A stretch of DNA of 64,000 bases from Ricordea florida (Eukaryota; Cnidaria; Anthozoa; Corallimorpharia; Ricordeidae). The notes beneath the pieces are model-generated. The model was not told where the DNA came from. It saw nothing but the letters and a program-made list of their open reading frames with translations, and did no database searches. Of the stretch, positions 13,434 to 24,887 are shown piece after piece. Where the stretch lies: NCBI GenBank assembly GCA_949710005.1, contig OX453286.1:10957498-11021497 (forward strand). The letters run 5' to 3'. Position numbers and translations under genes: made by a program. How positions within the stretch are numbered: the first letter of the stretch is position 1; the number at the start of each line of letters is the position of its first letter.

Positions 13434-14260
13434 GAAATAAAAATTCCACCATTTGGCGAGGACACACCCATTACAAAGAAAACCATTTTTAGTCATTTGG
13501 GGAAGGTGTACGATCTGCTAGGAATCCTGTCCCCTACCCTGGCCGAAGGAAAACACATTTACAGGGAGGCTTGCGACGAGAAGCTGGAATGGAATACAGT
13601 GGTATCTGAAAAGCTAGCCAAGGCATGGCTGAAATGGATAGCTCAACTCCAAATTGTGAAGGTTTCTAGAAGCATTGTGAGACAGTCCAATGGACTCACA
13701 TCCGTCTCTCTCCATCTTTTTGCCGACGGAAGCAACCTGACCTGTTCCGCAGCAACGATAGCAGTAGTCAAACAAGATACTGGCACAGTACAAGGACTTC
13801 TGACCTCAAAGTCAAGAATCTCCAAAAGGAATACCACGACGTCCAGACTGGAACTGGTTGCAGGGCAAATGGCAGCAAATATGGCCAAAAATGTCCAAGA
13901 AGCTCTAAATAGATGGCCTATTTCATCTATTACCGTATGGATGGACAGTACAGTGGCTCTTTACTGGCTAACGAATCCTGGGAGGAACTGGAAAGTGTTC
14001 GTGGCAAATCGTGTGCGGAAAATCGCGAAGACAGATTCAGGAAGTAGAGGCGCGTCAATGGACGAGATGGAGAAAGGAAACTGGTTAATTTGACCTGAGT
14101 GGTTGCAGCATGAAGAGGAATAGCCAGACCAACCAATATTTACACATTCCACAGAGATAATCAAGGAAGAAAAGCCACTGAAAGAGTTGTAGCGTACACG
14201 GAAGAACACAAGCCTGACGAATGGGACCAGTTGTTGGAACGCAAATCGTACTAGGGTACA
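13434..14260 (+). pseudogene. BEL/Pao RNase H / peptidase A17 region remnant
   Basis: It continues in phase from the RT. The conserved stretches [35 protein letters not shown] and [12 protein letters not shown] are the connection and RNase H-like part (Peptidase_A17 in Pfam terms) of BEL/Pao pol. The acidic residues of the RNase H fold ([19 protein letters not shown]) are still visible. A TGA at 14091 and further stops at about 14121 and 14190 interrupt it, and the frame is lost before the integrase part. It belongs to the same element as its neighbours. Confidence 0.8.
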
Positions 14261-15330
14261 ATGAAAATCACTGCTTGGGCCATGCGATTCAAAGCTAATG
14301 CCCTGGCAAAGAAACGGAGGGAAAGTAAACGAAAGGGAGCGTTGTGTACCGACGAGATCAGACAAGCTAAAGAGCTTTGGACAAACGAGCGCAGAGAGGA
14401 ACTTCAAAGGATACAGAGACACCTGGCTGGCGACTGGTGCAAGATAAAGATACTGGTCTCCTTCAGTGCATTGGGAGGATTCCTGGATACAGACCAACTT
14501 ACCTCGAAGACTGTCTGCTAAAAGAGAAATTGATCCAACATGTTCATGCAGATATCCAACATCTGGGTGTGGCAAATACCATGGCAGAAATACGGAAAGA
14601 ATGGTGGATTCCAAAATTGAAATACAAAGTGAAGAAAATAGTAAACAAGTGCAACGTCTGCAAGGTATTCAGCACGAAGCCTTATTGACCAAAAGCAACA
14701 GCAGAAATGCCACCCTTCCGGGTAGAAGCCAGCAAACCCTTTGAGACTACCGGAGTCGATTTTGCCGGACCAATCACCTTCAAGATCACGAAGAAGGAGC
14801 AAGGAAAATGTTACATTCTGCTGTTTACTTGCGCCACATCGAGGGCAGTACACTTGGAATTGACGAAAACGCAGACGGCAGAAGAATTTCAGAGGAAGCT
14901 GAACTCGTTTATCGCCAGAAGAGCCAGACCAAAGCTCATTGTGTCAGACAATGCCAAAGTGTTCAAATAAACAGCCACATGGATCAATAACATAAGGAAG
15001 AGTGAAAGGCTACAAAACCATTTGGCCAAGACATCAGCTGGCGATTCAACCTATTCAAATCCCCTTGGTGGGGAGGAATGTATGAGCGGTTGATTCAGGA
15101 TGTGAAGAAAACTCTCTACAAGACATTGGGCCAAACGAACCTCAGTTATGAACACCTGGAGGCTGTTATTATCAACATCGAGAAGAACCTGAACAACCGG
15201 CCATTGACATACCTTGACAGCGATGGAGGGGAGGAGCAAGTTTTAACCCCAGACATGCTGATGTGGGGTAAGAATGCCCACCCCCTGGAGGAAGATGAGG
15301 ATGAAGATGAAAAAATAAATAAAAAAGTAT
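14261..15330 (+). pseudogene. BEL/Pao integrase remnant
   Basis: The frame shifts at about 14435. The integrase N-terminal zinc-binding part is seen in HVHADIQHLG and KCNVCKV (HHCC type). The core begins with [10 protein letters not shown] (first catalytic Asp), followed by [10 protein letters not shown], and IVSDNAKVF supplies the second Asp. After a further frameshift near 15000 comes [16 protein letters not shown] with the third acidic residue, then LNNRPLTYL. Stops lie at 14686 and 14968. The C-terminus runs into an acidic tail and is truncated near 15330. Integrase would insert the cDNA; at least two frameshifts and two stops make this copy non-functional. No matching LTR pair was found around it. 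Confidence 0.85.
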
Positions 15331-16010
15331 AAGATGTCACCTAACGCCACGAATTTGTTGTACTTGGTCTTAGGTCATTTTACTTTTGTAGTATTTGCGT
15401 TCACCAGATCTGTCATTTTTCCCCTGAATGTAATTGAAACCAGATCTGTCATGTCTTCACGTACTGGTCCATTTGATCGCAGTTAGAGATGCTTGTTGTG
15501 AATGAAACCGCTCTGTACCAGAGATTTTTTCTCGCAGTCGCTCGTGCTGGCGGCATCAAATCTTTGGAGTACCATCAACAACTGTTTATACCAAACAAAA
15601 TATGGTTGCTATTTAGCTTTGCTCACTCGAGTTAAAATAAATGCGCTGTGGCTATATGGGTGGTAACCAGTCAAGGTGTTAAAAACATTAAATGACCGGA
15701 AGTCTGATTTTTTTTTAAAAAAATATGAAATCAAAGAATTCTGGCTAATTCAAACCATATCGCATGATGATTAGGGAATGTCAAGCGATCCTGAAATGAT
15801 TTAAAGATTTCAAGTCCAGCGCTTGGCTAATGCTGGGCTCAGAATATGAAACCATGTTTTCAGGTCGATTGCCGGTAAACGTGTTAAAAATACTAAATGA
15901 CCGGCAAACCGATATTTTTAAAAAAAAATTATCACATCTAAAAATTAGGGACTTTCATACCGGGAAGTCTGGGTACTAGTTTCACGGCTTGATGGGACAA
16001 CAGAACAAAC
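15331..16010. other. Non-coding stretch with a diverged direct repeat
   Basis: A segment at 15661-15735 (containing gtgttaaaaa, taaatgaccgg and a T/A tract) recurs, diverged, at 15871-15935. A 14-bp phrase accagatctgtcat occurs at 15403 and 15439. These may be relics of the BEL 3' end or of an unrelated MITE. I see no gene. Confidence 0.45.
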
Positions 16011-16107
16011 ATGGCGGCCGGGACGTATACAAAACATGGACCCGGGTCCATGGACCACCCCTGTGGACCTGGTCCATGGACCACCCCATGGACCACCCCT
16101 AAGTTGA
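16011..16107. repeat. Left inverted arm of MULE-like element
   Basis: It holds two perfect 12-bp palindromes GGTCCATGGACC and the half-blocks ggaccacccc. The outermost bases, aaacatggcggcc, resemble a YY1 site. The arm ends 16 bp before the transposase start codon and probably doubles as its promoter. Confidence 0.75.
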
Positions 16108-16123
16108 GCGTGTTTTTCATCGT

Positions 16124-19100
16124 ATGCACGTGGAGGCCATGGAGGAAGGTGAGATAACTCATTGCTTTTTGAATTTTTGGATACATTCCTTTGTTAATGT
16201 ACTCAGATCTGTTCGAGGTCAATATATTTTACTTTCTTTTGTTTCTAGATATGTATGGCGACAATGAAAGCTCTAATTCAGACAGGTAAGAACTGTTTTG
16301 ACATATCTGTTGATAAGCGTAAATAATTTATTCAACTGAATATTTTATGTTCTTTCTTTTAGTGATAGTGTGGAGGTGTACGAGGAGATTAATGAGAAAG
16401 ACCATAAACCGACCGGGTAACTGAAAATGATAGTTTCAATACTGTATGGCATGTGGAAAATTGATCGCTTGTTGAGCTTATTTTATGAACTGCGACGGAA
16501 AACCGATCGAGAGAACCCGTGCGTGTGAAAATTTTTTTCCTTGTTTTCTGCCAGTCCAAATTAATTGTGAAGGCTTTGATAACTATGTTAACCCTTGTAT
16601 AAACCTTGTTAAAGCAGATTACATACTCTACTTGACCTTTTCGCGGTAAGATGCATTGCACTGAATGTAGAACAAACGAAGCGTGAAAAAGTTATTTTTA
16701 GATCGTATGAGAATCTCAAGAATTCAACATAAAATTCAGTTTCTGTAATATCCGTGAGTCACAAAACTTGAGCGCCCAAGTAAAAGATTTTTGTTGAATT
16801 TAGGAGGCGGAAGGGATGGAGGAAAGGTGTAAATGAAACCTATAATCGCATTTTCATTTGTTGATAATTATGTTTGTCTGCAACACGGCGCGTGTCTATG
16901 AGAAAAGTTAAAAATAAAACGGCCACAATTTTCTTATCTAATCAGGACAATTATCTACATGATATAATAAGTTTACAAATCAAGAAATAAAGGAGAAATT
17001 TAATTTCACGGAAGGTACTTGCCATTTCAATATCTGATTTTTTAAGAGGTGAAATAATAGCAATTGATTGTAATTGGTTGCTCGGGGGAGGGGTTGGAGG
17101 GGGTTGGGTAGGTCACTCGCTTCTAAATGATTGAAACTGAAAAAACTCTTTGGAGGTCTGGAGCATGCTTTTACGAATGTAATAATTGTAATATGGGTCT
17201 CCTAAAATAGCAGGAATCATCTCAAAATCAATTGCCCCTCCCACTCCCTGCACCCAGTTGCTAATTAATGACCAGTACTTTGATTGTATTGTCTTGGCAG
17301 GGTTTCTCCAGATGTCGTATTTCTTGATAGCGAGGATGAAAAGATACAGGTAAAGTATTTAGTTATTGATATACAGAACTTGTCACTTTGATCTTACAAC
17401 AAAAGTCAACATAAGATAAAGAACGTGTGAAATACAGTGACAATGCCTAAAAACAAACATCTGCTTTACTATGTACCACAAATATTTTGATTTACCATAA
17501 GGCTCAATAAACTACTTGCCGCTTAATTTTTTATACCTTGTTATGGCTTTTCTAGTGTTAGTTCAGTGGCAGATCTAGGGGTGGGGCCCGGAGGGCAGCC
17601 CCCCCCCCCCATTTTTATAACAAATAGAGGACCAAAGGGCCGAGAAAATTGTTTTTGACAGCAGCCTCCCCCCCCCCTTATTCTAGGATCTGGATGATCC
17701 CCTCTCCCCTCACTCACAGTGACATGTACAATTTGGTGTTTGATTGGCCTATTGCAAGCAGTTGACTAAATGTGCAAAATGTCCCTCACGAGAGAGCCTG
17801 CTTGTTACATGTACGGGCCTAAACGATTCATTGTTGACATTTTTTTTGTTTTTAGGAAGTTTTTGACAGTGAAGACGAATTGGACGTAGCAATGTCTCCC
17901 CTTAAAGACAAACAAGATGTCAACTTTTTCAATGGAAATTCACAGTGCAAATTGGTGAATCTGGATTCACTTGAAAACCACCATGTGGTTCCTATTCTTA
18001 TGAATGGTAGGGACACCCCAAATTTAATAAGTACCAGAGTGCCAAGTCGTTGCCAGGAAAATGCATCATTCATTATCGACTTGGATGCCTTGGACAGTAG
18101 AGAGGACATTTACTGTGATGACAATGGCGTTTGGCTGTCAACTGGTTGTAAATCCAAACTGTTTACTATAGAAAGAGGTGCTGACAATAAAGTACGTAAC
18201 CTGACAAAGGTCGCAAATGGTGAGGATCCAACGTTAGCTGATGTTACAGTTTGTAGACGCACCTACCGTTGTAAGTCATGCCCAACATATCACAGCACCA
18301 TTGTGAGCGTCGAGTTTAACAAGGACATCCAGCAGTGGTTTCCTTTGGTGCTGTTAACATACTACTTTGATGGTAAACCCATAAAGTTTGAAGTTGAAGC
18401 CCATGGAAATAGGAAAAGAAAAAACCTGGCTTACGTAAGGACGAAGCAGAGCACTAAAGATTCAATGTCAGAATTCCTCAAACAGCAGGGTACAAAGAGG
18501 GCTCTATTTCAAACAGTGAAACAAGCAGGGGGAGTCTGTGGAGCTGAGAGTCAAGGGTCACTCCCAAGGAATGTTCGACAAGCCGCACACATAAAAAAGA
18601 AAGAAGGCAGAAAAGATCTTACGGCGTCAAAAGATCCTTTAGCGTCCGTCTTGGAACTTCAAAAGAGCACATTCCCAGGTTTTATTTGAGATGTGACATG
18701 CAATGACTTGCCAACAGTGACCCTGTTCACGGACCGCCAGATTGAGAACATGATCAAGTTCTGCTGCCATTCCAGACCAGGATGGGTGTCTGAGTTAGGA
18801 GTGGACATAACATTTCAGCTCGGGCCATTCTATCTTCTAGTTACAACCTTTAAAAACACAATGCTGGAAGCTAAACGATCATCCAATGCCCCCGCATTTC
18901 CCGGTCCTATGATGATATGTATGACTAAAGAGGAATGTACATATCTCTCCTTTGTTCATCGCCTTTTACGAGAAGTTCCTGGACTGTCCCACTATTTACA
19001 CGCAACAGGAACAGATGGTGAGACTGCCTTACGAAATGCCCTTGCAGCTGGCTTTCAAGGAGCACACCCTCTTTTATGCTACATACATAGTCAACGTAAT

Positions 19101-20594
19101 GTAAAATTAAAAGCCCATCAGCTTGGTTTGTCACAGCAGTTCACAAGCCAGGTCTGCAAAGATGTTTATTGCAAGCCTGGTCTAATGTGGTCAGATTCTC
19201 TTGAGGAGTTCAACGCACGATTGTCAACTATTCGTGAAGAATGGGATGCCATGGAAATGTCGGAAAGGGTAGGCCCACCAAAGTTTTCAAAATACTTCGA
19301 TCGCAACAAAGTTCAAGATATCCAAACCTGTACCACAAAATATGTGATGGAAGGTCTTGGTCTTGGTGAAGAGCCTTACCAACAGAACGTTCCAGAATTG
19401 ATGAACGACATGATGAAGACCTGGACTTCATTTGTACCTCAGGAAATGGATTCCTTCATCATTTCCTTGTTCGATTTTGTAGAATCGTTTGATTATGAAG
19501 AAGAAATGGCCTGGTTTGGCATGTCGGAGAAATGGCAAGTTAAACATGAATATCGCCGCTACATGTCCACAACCCCATATGCTGAAATGTCTCCCGAGGA
19601 ACGCACAAACGAAATGAGGAGAATTCGAAATCTACGACCTGATGGCAAGGCATACAAGGCATGCCGCGAGTTCAAGTTTACTGCTAATTCCAAGCAATCA
19701 TCTGGTGCCAGCACTAGTCATTTCCCATCAAGCGCATCCACAGTGAACGATATGCCAATTCTAAGTAGTCTTTCCTCACACTTTTCTAAGGAGGAGGCAT
19801 CGTCGATGGTAGAGAAAGCGAAGTTCATCATTCACAACAATGCGATTCGAGAAGGGTTCCAGCCTGGCACTTTCCTGGTGGACAGCGGCTCCCAGCTTCC
19901 ACATAGATTGTCATGCCTGAAGAGTGGCAAGGTCTCTTGTCCTTGCACACATTACGCACGAAACAACATGTGCCAACACTCAGTGGCAGTGGCAATCCAC
20001 ACAAATTGCTTTGAAAAGATGGTGTCACAGTATACTGGAAGAAACCTCACTAGAGTTGCAACCTCAACCGCCCCAAAAAGCGTGGGATCCAAAGTACCTC
20101 CCCGAAAACGCAAAGCTTCAGTGGATACTCCTCCTTCACAGATCAGAGATGAAGTAAATGACGAACAGCATTTAAAATCTGAAGCAGTTAATGACACGAC
20201 CATTGTGATCAAGAAAGCACTAAGGCCCAGTGTTCCCCCTCCAACTGCTCCTCTGGTACTCAAGGAAATTGCTGGTGGCATTAGAAAATGCGCCGGTTGT
20301 TGCAAACCACTATCCATGAGCATACCTGGGTATGATGCTGAACTGGACAAAACTTTTTGCTTTGGCAGATTTGAGTCCTACTCATACTTTAACAGGACTG
20401 ACAACAGCTACAAAGTAGCTACTTCAACCCGCCATTATCACCTGAACCCAGTGTGCACGAAAGTGCAGGAAGCAGCAGTTAAAATCACCTTGGGTAGTGT
20501 GGTGCCTGATGACAGTCTTCGTGCACTGATTGTGGAAAGATTCAACTACCATTTTACCTTGAGCATTAACACTGAAAGAGAGCAAGATAAATAA
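16124..20594 (+). pseudogene. MULE-like transposase with SWIM zinc finger, five exons
   Basis: Predicted exons are 16124-16148, 16249-16285, 16363-16416, 17301-17349 and 17856-20594. All have GT/AG junctions and compatible phases, giving about 967 codons. The spliced N-terminus is acidic and contains DVVFLDSEDE, then VFDSEDE, resembling a SUMO-interaction motif. The catalytic core has Asp in GVDITF (residue about 372), Asp in TDGE (about 442), the MULE-type C-x2-H (CYIH) and Glu in LEEFNARL (about 505). A SWIM finger CPCTHYARNNMCQH follows at about residue 750, then a basic, cysteine-containing tail. One in-frame TGA at 18687 splits an otherwise open frame. The role is cut-and-paste transposition in the nucleus, probably binding the flanking arms. 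MULE is the best family; KDZ/Zisupton elements also carry SWIM fingers and are the alternative. Confidence 0.8.
17564..17700. mobile_element. Short CAGTGGC-ended MITE fragment in MULE intron 4
   Basis: It begins cagtggcagatctagggg and ends in a diverged inverted counterpart, ttctaggatctgg. The same terminal sequence recurs at 54966-55137. C-runs and G-runs fill the interior. It is probably a degraded hAT-like MITE within the 17350-17855 intron. Confidence 0.5.
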
Positions 20595-22064
20595 CTTATA
20601 ATTTACTGCATTTCAATTTTGATTGTCTGGCACTATTGTATACAATTGGCAACATTTATTAAGGACTGCGGCAGTTCATTTCAGTTCAAACAGGCGAGGC
20701 GGGGGGGGGGGGGGGAGGGGTGAGCTCTGTCAGTAAGCAACGTCTTGATATGAAATTTTTCCATGTAGCTCATACTTTGTACGTTGGGGTTCAGTTTGGT
20801 ATTCAGATCATGCGATCGATTAACTTCTCCAATTACTATATTTCTTTACTCGTTTGACATGACAACGTAAAACAAACTAGTTTCAATAATTATGTTTGAA
20901 TCGCCTAATAAACCTCAGTAGATTTTGTTTTCTACTCTGTACCGAATTTTTTCATGAGAAAGAGCGACAGCTACTTCTGGGCTAGTAAAAAGAATATATG
21001 ATTGTATCCAAAACATAACTTAAAGATTTTTACCAAAATTTGTAGCTGTGAATTGTGTGTTTTCTGTTGAAGATTGTAATTTAATCCTTGTGTTTGTAAG
21101 AGTTTTGTAAGGGATGTCACTTGTCACCTAAGATTGATATTGATTATTGCTAGTTATTTTCAAGTACGTTGCATTTTTCATAATCCTTGTTGATGTTACC
21201 GAATTCGTAAGACTGTTTTTGAAGGTTCATTTTTCCAGTTGTTGGTGTTATCTCTATCTTGCACATTAACTAAAAAAACAGCCTCAGTGTTAATTTTCTG
21301 ACATAGTTTAAACAAACATGGTAAGAAAAATTCTTTCATGTTTCACAGAACTGTTCAGGTATACTCTACAGAATGTGTATTATTGCTGAGCATAATTTTC
21401 AGTTCATGTAGTAAAATATTAAAGTAATAAATCATTTTGAGAAGTATCAACATAATTGATGTATGGTCGGAATCTTAGTAAAAGTAAATTTACTCATGTT
21501 CAGGTTTAGCAGAAATGAATATTACTGAACTTAGATCACTATTCATACATTCAGAGGCTGCTATAGAATAGCTTCAAGGGCTCTAGGGAATGTGAATGAG
21601 CTGCAACGAACAATGCCCGAAACCCACCCCATCCCCCAAACCCCCAAAACTCGCACACAAGAACTGCAATTGGCGAGTATCTCAAGATAGCACCTAAAAA
21701 CAAAAACAGAACCAACCTTCTCGTTGTTGCTCTACATATCAGTACGGTGGCCAGTGCTTGTTTACACTCTGCTAGGCTTTTTTATCAGTATTTCTTGACT
21801 ACACGTATTTGAAAGCTTAACTTCGTTTACAACGAAGGCAAATAGAAAAGCAATCGATATTCTGCATCCCATAATACAATATTAGTTTGTGACTTTGCCC
21901 AGTCCTTCCCGTTGTACTTGCGAACGAAATAAATCCGCGAGGAGAACACTAAACCGTGCCGGCTCATCACTACCGGAGAAAGCCGTGAATATCGAACGCA
22001 ACCGTGAGTCATTTTATACCCTGTCCCCATTCTTATCTATACTTCGATTTGCTTTCGAAAATTA
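20595..22064. other. 3' region of MULE-like element, no gene
   Basis: AT-rich sequence with possible polyadenylation signals (aataaa at about 20906 and 21427). A 15-base G run plus agggg occupies 20701-20720. No credible reading frame was seen before the right inverted arm. Confidence 0.6.
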
Positions 22065-22207
22065 GTGGTGGTCCATGGGGTGGTCCATGGACCGGGTCCA
22101 CAGAGGTGGTCCATGGACCGGGTCCATGGGGTGGTCCATGGACCGGGTCCACAGGGGTGGTCCATGGACCCAGGTCCATGTTTTGTATACGTCCTGGCGG
22201 CCGTGTG
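22065..22207. repeat. Right inverted arm of MULE-like element
   Basis: It is the inverted counterpart of 16011-16107, with four perfect GGTCCATGGACC palindromes and a roughly 54-bp internal tandem duplication. It ends in gttttgtatacgtcctggc, matching the reverse complement of the left arm outer part. Confidence 0.75.
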
Positions 22208-22213
22208 ACAGTC

Positions 22214-24182
22214 ATGGTAAAGTGGTTTTGCTGTTCAGCATTCTGCACCAACAATTTTCGAACACGAAATCTTCAAGGGGAATCCATCAAGTTTTATCGT
22301 TTCCCCGTGACACTGAGGTACAAGCTGCCTACACTAGGATTCTTCAAACGACGGGTATAAACTGGCATTCTGACCATATTTGTGCCGAGCATTGGAGCCG
22401 TGGATATAGAGAAAACGCAACAGCTGATTTTCCTGACATCCCTGTCCCAGCTCGTCAATTAGTGGTACTGGAAAAAAAGCTTAAACAGGCAAAAGCTCAA
22501 TTATAGAGAAAGCAACAAAGCCTGCCAAACGAAAAGTAAGTAAGCTTGAAAGGAAACTTTTTCTGGCCAAGCGGTTGTCTGTCATTTCTGGATCTAAAAA
22601 AAAGGAAAGGTCCAACAGAAAGAGACGAGCAAACTCCTTAAAAGCCAAGGAACGTATCTAAACGACAGTTATCTACTCATTTGGATGCGTCGGAAGAAGA
22701 TAAGGAGCGATTAAAACAGGGTTCGTGCTGGGGTGAGTAAACAGAATTTAAGGACTTTTTAAGGAGTTTTTAAAGACCAAAATACAATTTTTAAGGAGTA
22801 TTTTGTATCTTTGTTTCCTTGAAAAAAAAAAGAAATAACTGCCATTGTTTCTATTTATTATTCATGCACAATATGCTACTGTTGTATAATTGAATATAAA
22901 TTTAATAATAATGATGAAACAGAAGAAATATTGTGAATAATGGGAACATAACATCATAACACGACATGGAACTTCCCCCAAAAATGTATAATGTCAATGA
23001 AGGTATAAACACCATCTAACGTGTGAAATGCTTTCTGCTAAAATTTAATGTTTGAGCTTTGTTAGACAAGAAGTTTTTGCTGAATTTTGTAAATTTAAGG
23101 AGTTTTTAAGCGCCCTTTAGAACGTAAATCAAATCTAAGGAGATTTTAAGGTGTTTAAGGAGTAGCACGAACCCTGTTAAATTGCGCAACATTGAGCAAA
23201 CCTACTAGACTACTAAACAAAATGAGGAACTGAAGATTGCTATAAAAGGGCTACAACAAGAGCAATTAAAATGCTCCAATGTCATTAACAAGCCAAATAC
23301 ATTTAAATACTTGTGTGGAATGTCTGTTGAACAATTCAATATTCTCTGGAATTGTGTGCAGCCTTACCGTGATATCACCATCTATCCCGATTGTAAAGGT
23401 ACTGGAGAGAGAACTCTAGATAAACCAACAGAACTCTTTGCAGTTCTTTCAATCTGTAGACATTCCCTCCATCAGGGTGTGATGTCATTAATGCTTAAAG
23501 TAGGAGAAAGCACAATTTAGCGAATATTTGTTGGTTGGGTAGTTTTCCTTGAGACAATCTTCACTTGTATTAACCTTAAGCCTAAAGGTGGGTTTTTACT
23601 AAAGAAGATGCCAGACATTTTCGTTAAGACTGGCCATGGACTCACAGACATGATCATTGATTGTACTGAATTCAAATTCCAGCATGTATCAAATCTTGAT
23701 TTAAATTCTCTCATGTTTTCTAACTACAAAAACACCATAACAGGTAAAGCCGTCATTGGAATTGCACCACATGGGATGGGTCTTTTTTCAGTGATATCTA
23801 CCCCGGGTCTATATCAGATAACAGTATTACTGAAACGTCAGCAGTTCTCCAGTGGATTCAACCAGAACATGAACTAATGGTAGACAGAGGGTTTGCTGTT
23901 CAAGATCTTTGTGCATTGAAAGGAATATACTTGAATCGCCCTGCTCAGAAGATGTCAGACCAGTTTACTCAGGCAGAGGTTGCATCCAATTTTGACATTG
24001 CATCAACAAGAATTTATGTTGAACAGTTTATTGGACAAGTTAGAGAATGGTCTATTTTGAATGTTGTTTGGCCAGTGCAACAAATGGACTTACTATACCC
24101 CACCTGGCAGGCAGTGTCATATTGTCAACCTGACAATGCCTCCTATTGGCCCAAGAGAAAACAAATGAAAGAAGATGGATAA
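22214..24182 (+). pseudogene. THAP-DDE transposase, ISL2EU-like
   Basis: The ATG at 22214 opens a THAP zinc finger: CCSAFC, then FYRFP, then ICAEHW (C-x3-C ... C-x2-H). A lysine-rich coiled segment follows, then an HTH_Tnp_4-type helix-turn-helix (KPTELFAVLSICRHS) and a DDE_Tnp_4 core with Asp in IIDCTEF, Asp in SISDNS and Glu in RIYVEQFIGQVREW. Such THAP plus DDE_4 transposases occur in the ISL2EU superfamily, which also encodes a YqaJ nuclease; one lies convergently at 24888-25541. Breaks: a frameshift at a C4 run (22303-22306), another near 22500, a 460-bp MITE at 22717-23176, a TAG at 23518 and a frameshift at a T6 run (23783-23788). The protein would bind the element ends and catalyse transposition. 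This copy is inactive as read. Confidence 0.8.
22717..23176. mobile_element. 460-bp MITE with CAGGGTTCGTGCT inverted repeats
   Basis: Ends are CAGGGTTCGTGCT and AGCACGAACCCTG, a perfect 13-bp inverted repeat of hAT-like character. The interior repeats phrases such as taaggagttttta. Flanks ttaaaa and ttaaat may be a target duplication of 5-6 bp, but it is not clean. It interrupts the THAP transposase between its basic coiled segment and the helix-turn-helix. Confidence 0.8.
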
Positions 24183-24225
24183 TAAATCCAAGTTGTGTCT
24201 TTATTAAACTCATTACTGCTTATTG

Positions 24226-24761
24226 AGGACCATTCATTTATTTATGGGGTGGGGTGGGGGTTTTGGGGGGCTGTGGTGGGATTTCAGATGGGGCCAGGCC
24301 GAAAAATATGGCTTAAAAGGGGGGGCACCCAGAGTGTCTAAAATAGCGGTTTTGAGGTTCTGAAAATTAAAATTTTCCCAAGGGAGCATGCCCCCAGTTC
24401 CCACTAATTTGTTATGTACTGAGCAAGCAGCCTCAATGCTACCAACAGTATAACTATTTGGTTGCAAACACATTAATTTTTATCCCATGCTAACAGCCAA
24501 GTTTCATCAATAAACAGTAAATCAAAAGCACTGGCAGTATTATGATTATTTTCACATTAAACTGCAATTTTGTCTGATATTTTAGCTTGATATGTTTTAA
24601 TTGTCATTTTTTGGGGGGTGGAGGGTCATGTAAAAAAATCTGGATTTTGTGGGGGCAGGGTAAAAATTTCTTGTGAAGAGTGGGGGCATTATATTTTCAG
24701 GCACTGTCAATCAAATCCCAACAGCCCCCCTCCCCACCCCATAAGAAAATGAACGGCCCTT
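24226..24761. mobile_element. G-rich MITE with inverted ends
   Basis: The left end, aggaccattcatttatttat plus ggggtgggg, is mirrored at 24725-24760 by ccccaccccataagaaaatg followed by aacggccct. The ends match at most positions over about 35 bp. The left end has four G runs in ggggtggggtggggg-tttt-gggggg (about 24245-24269), a canonical G-quadruplex pattern. It lies between the convergent transposase and nuclease genes. No target duplication was recognised. Confidence 0.65.
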
Positions 24762-24887
24762 ACAAATTAAAGTACAATATGAAAGGCAGTGTTGTATGTA
24801 ACAAGGCCAGAAAAGTGACTATTACTTCACTTTACTTTGAGAACTCAACCCTAGGAATTGACTTTACCAGTGCATTTATGTATGATC

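Larger units (their letters stand above)
16011..22207 (+). mobile_element. MULE-like DNA transposon with long inverted arms
   Basis: Inverted arms at 16011-16107 and 22065-22207 flank a spliced gene for a SWIM-domain DDE transposase. Read outside-in, both arms contain ggacgtatacaaaacatgga followed by tandem GGTCCATGGACC blocks, so they are true inverted copies. The right arm is longer because of an extra internal duplication. MULEs typically have long terminal inverted repeats, which fits. I could not define the exact outer ends or a target duplication. The THAP transposase ATG lies only 7 bp outside the right arm, so a later ISL2EU-type insertion or shared promoter sequence may have blurred that border. 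Confidence 0.6.

Noticed and set aside
13961-14614. 217-codon minus-strand frame
   Set aside because: It lies antisense to the recognisable BEL RNase H and integrase sequence and has no domain of its own.
15403-15452. Repeat of accagatctgtcat as a possible BEL LTR
   Set aside because: Only 14 bp, spaced 36 bp apart, with no partner upstream of the gag remnant.
15938-16222. Minus-strand frame rich in His, Gly and Pro across the left inverted arm
   Set aside because: It is a translation of the GGTCCATGGACC repeats; the similar plus-strand frames at 22004-22360 have the same cause.
24234-24473. 79-codon minus-strand frame
   Set aside because: It lies inside the G-rich MITE end and is proline-rich because of the C runs.
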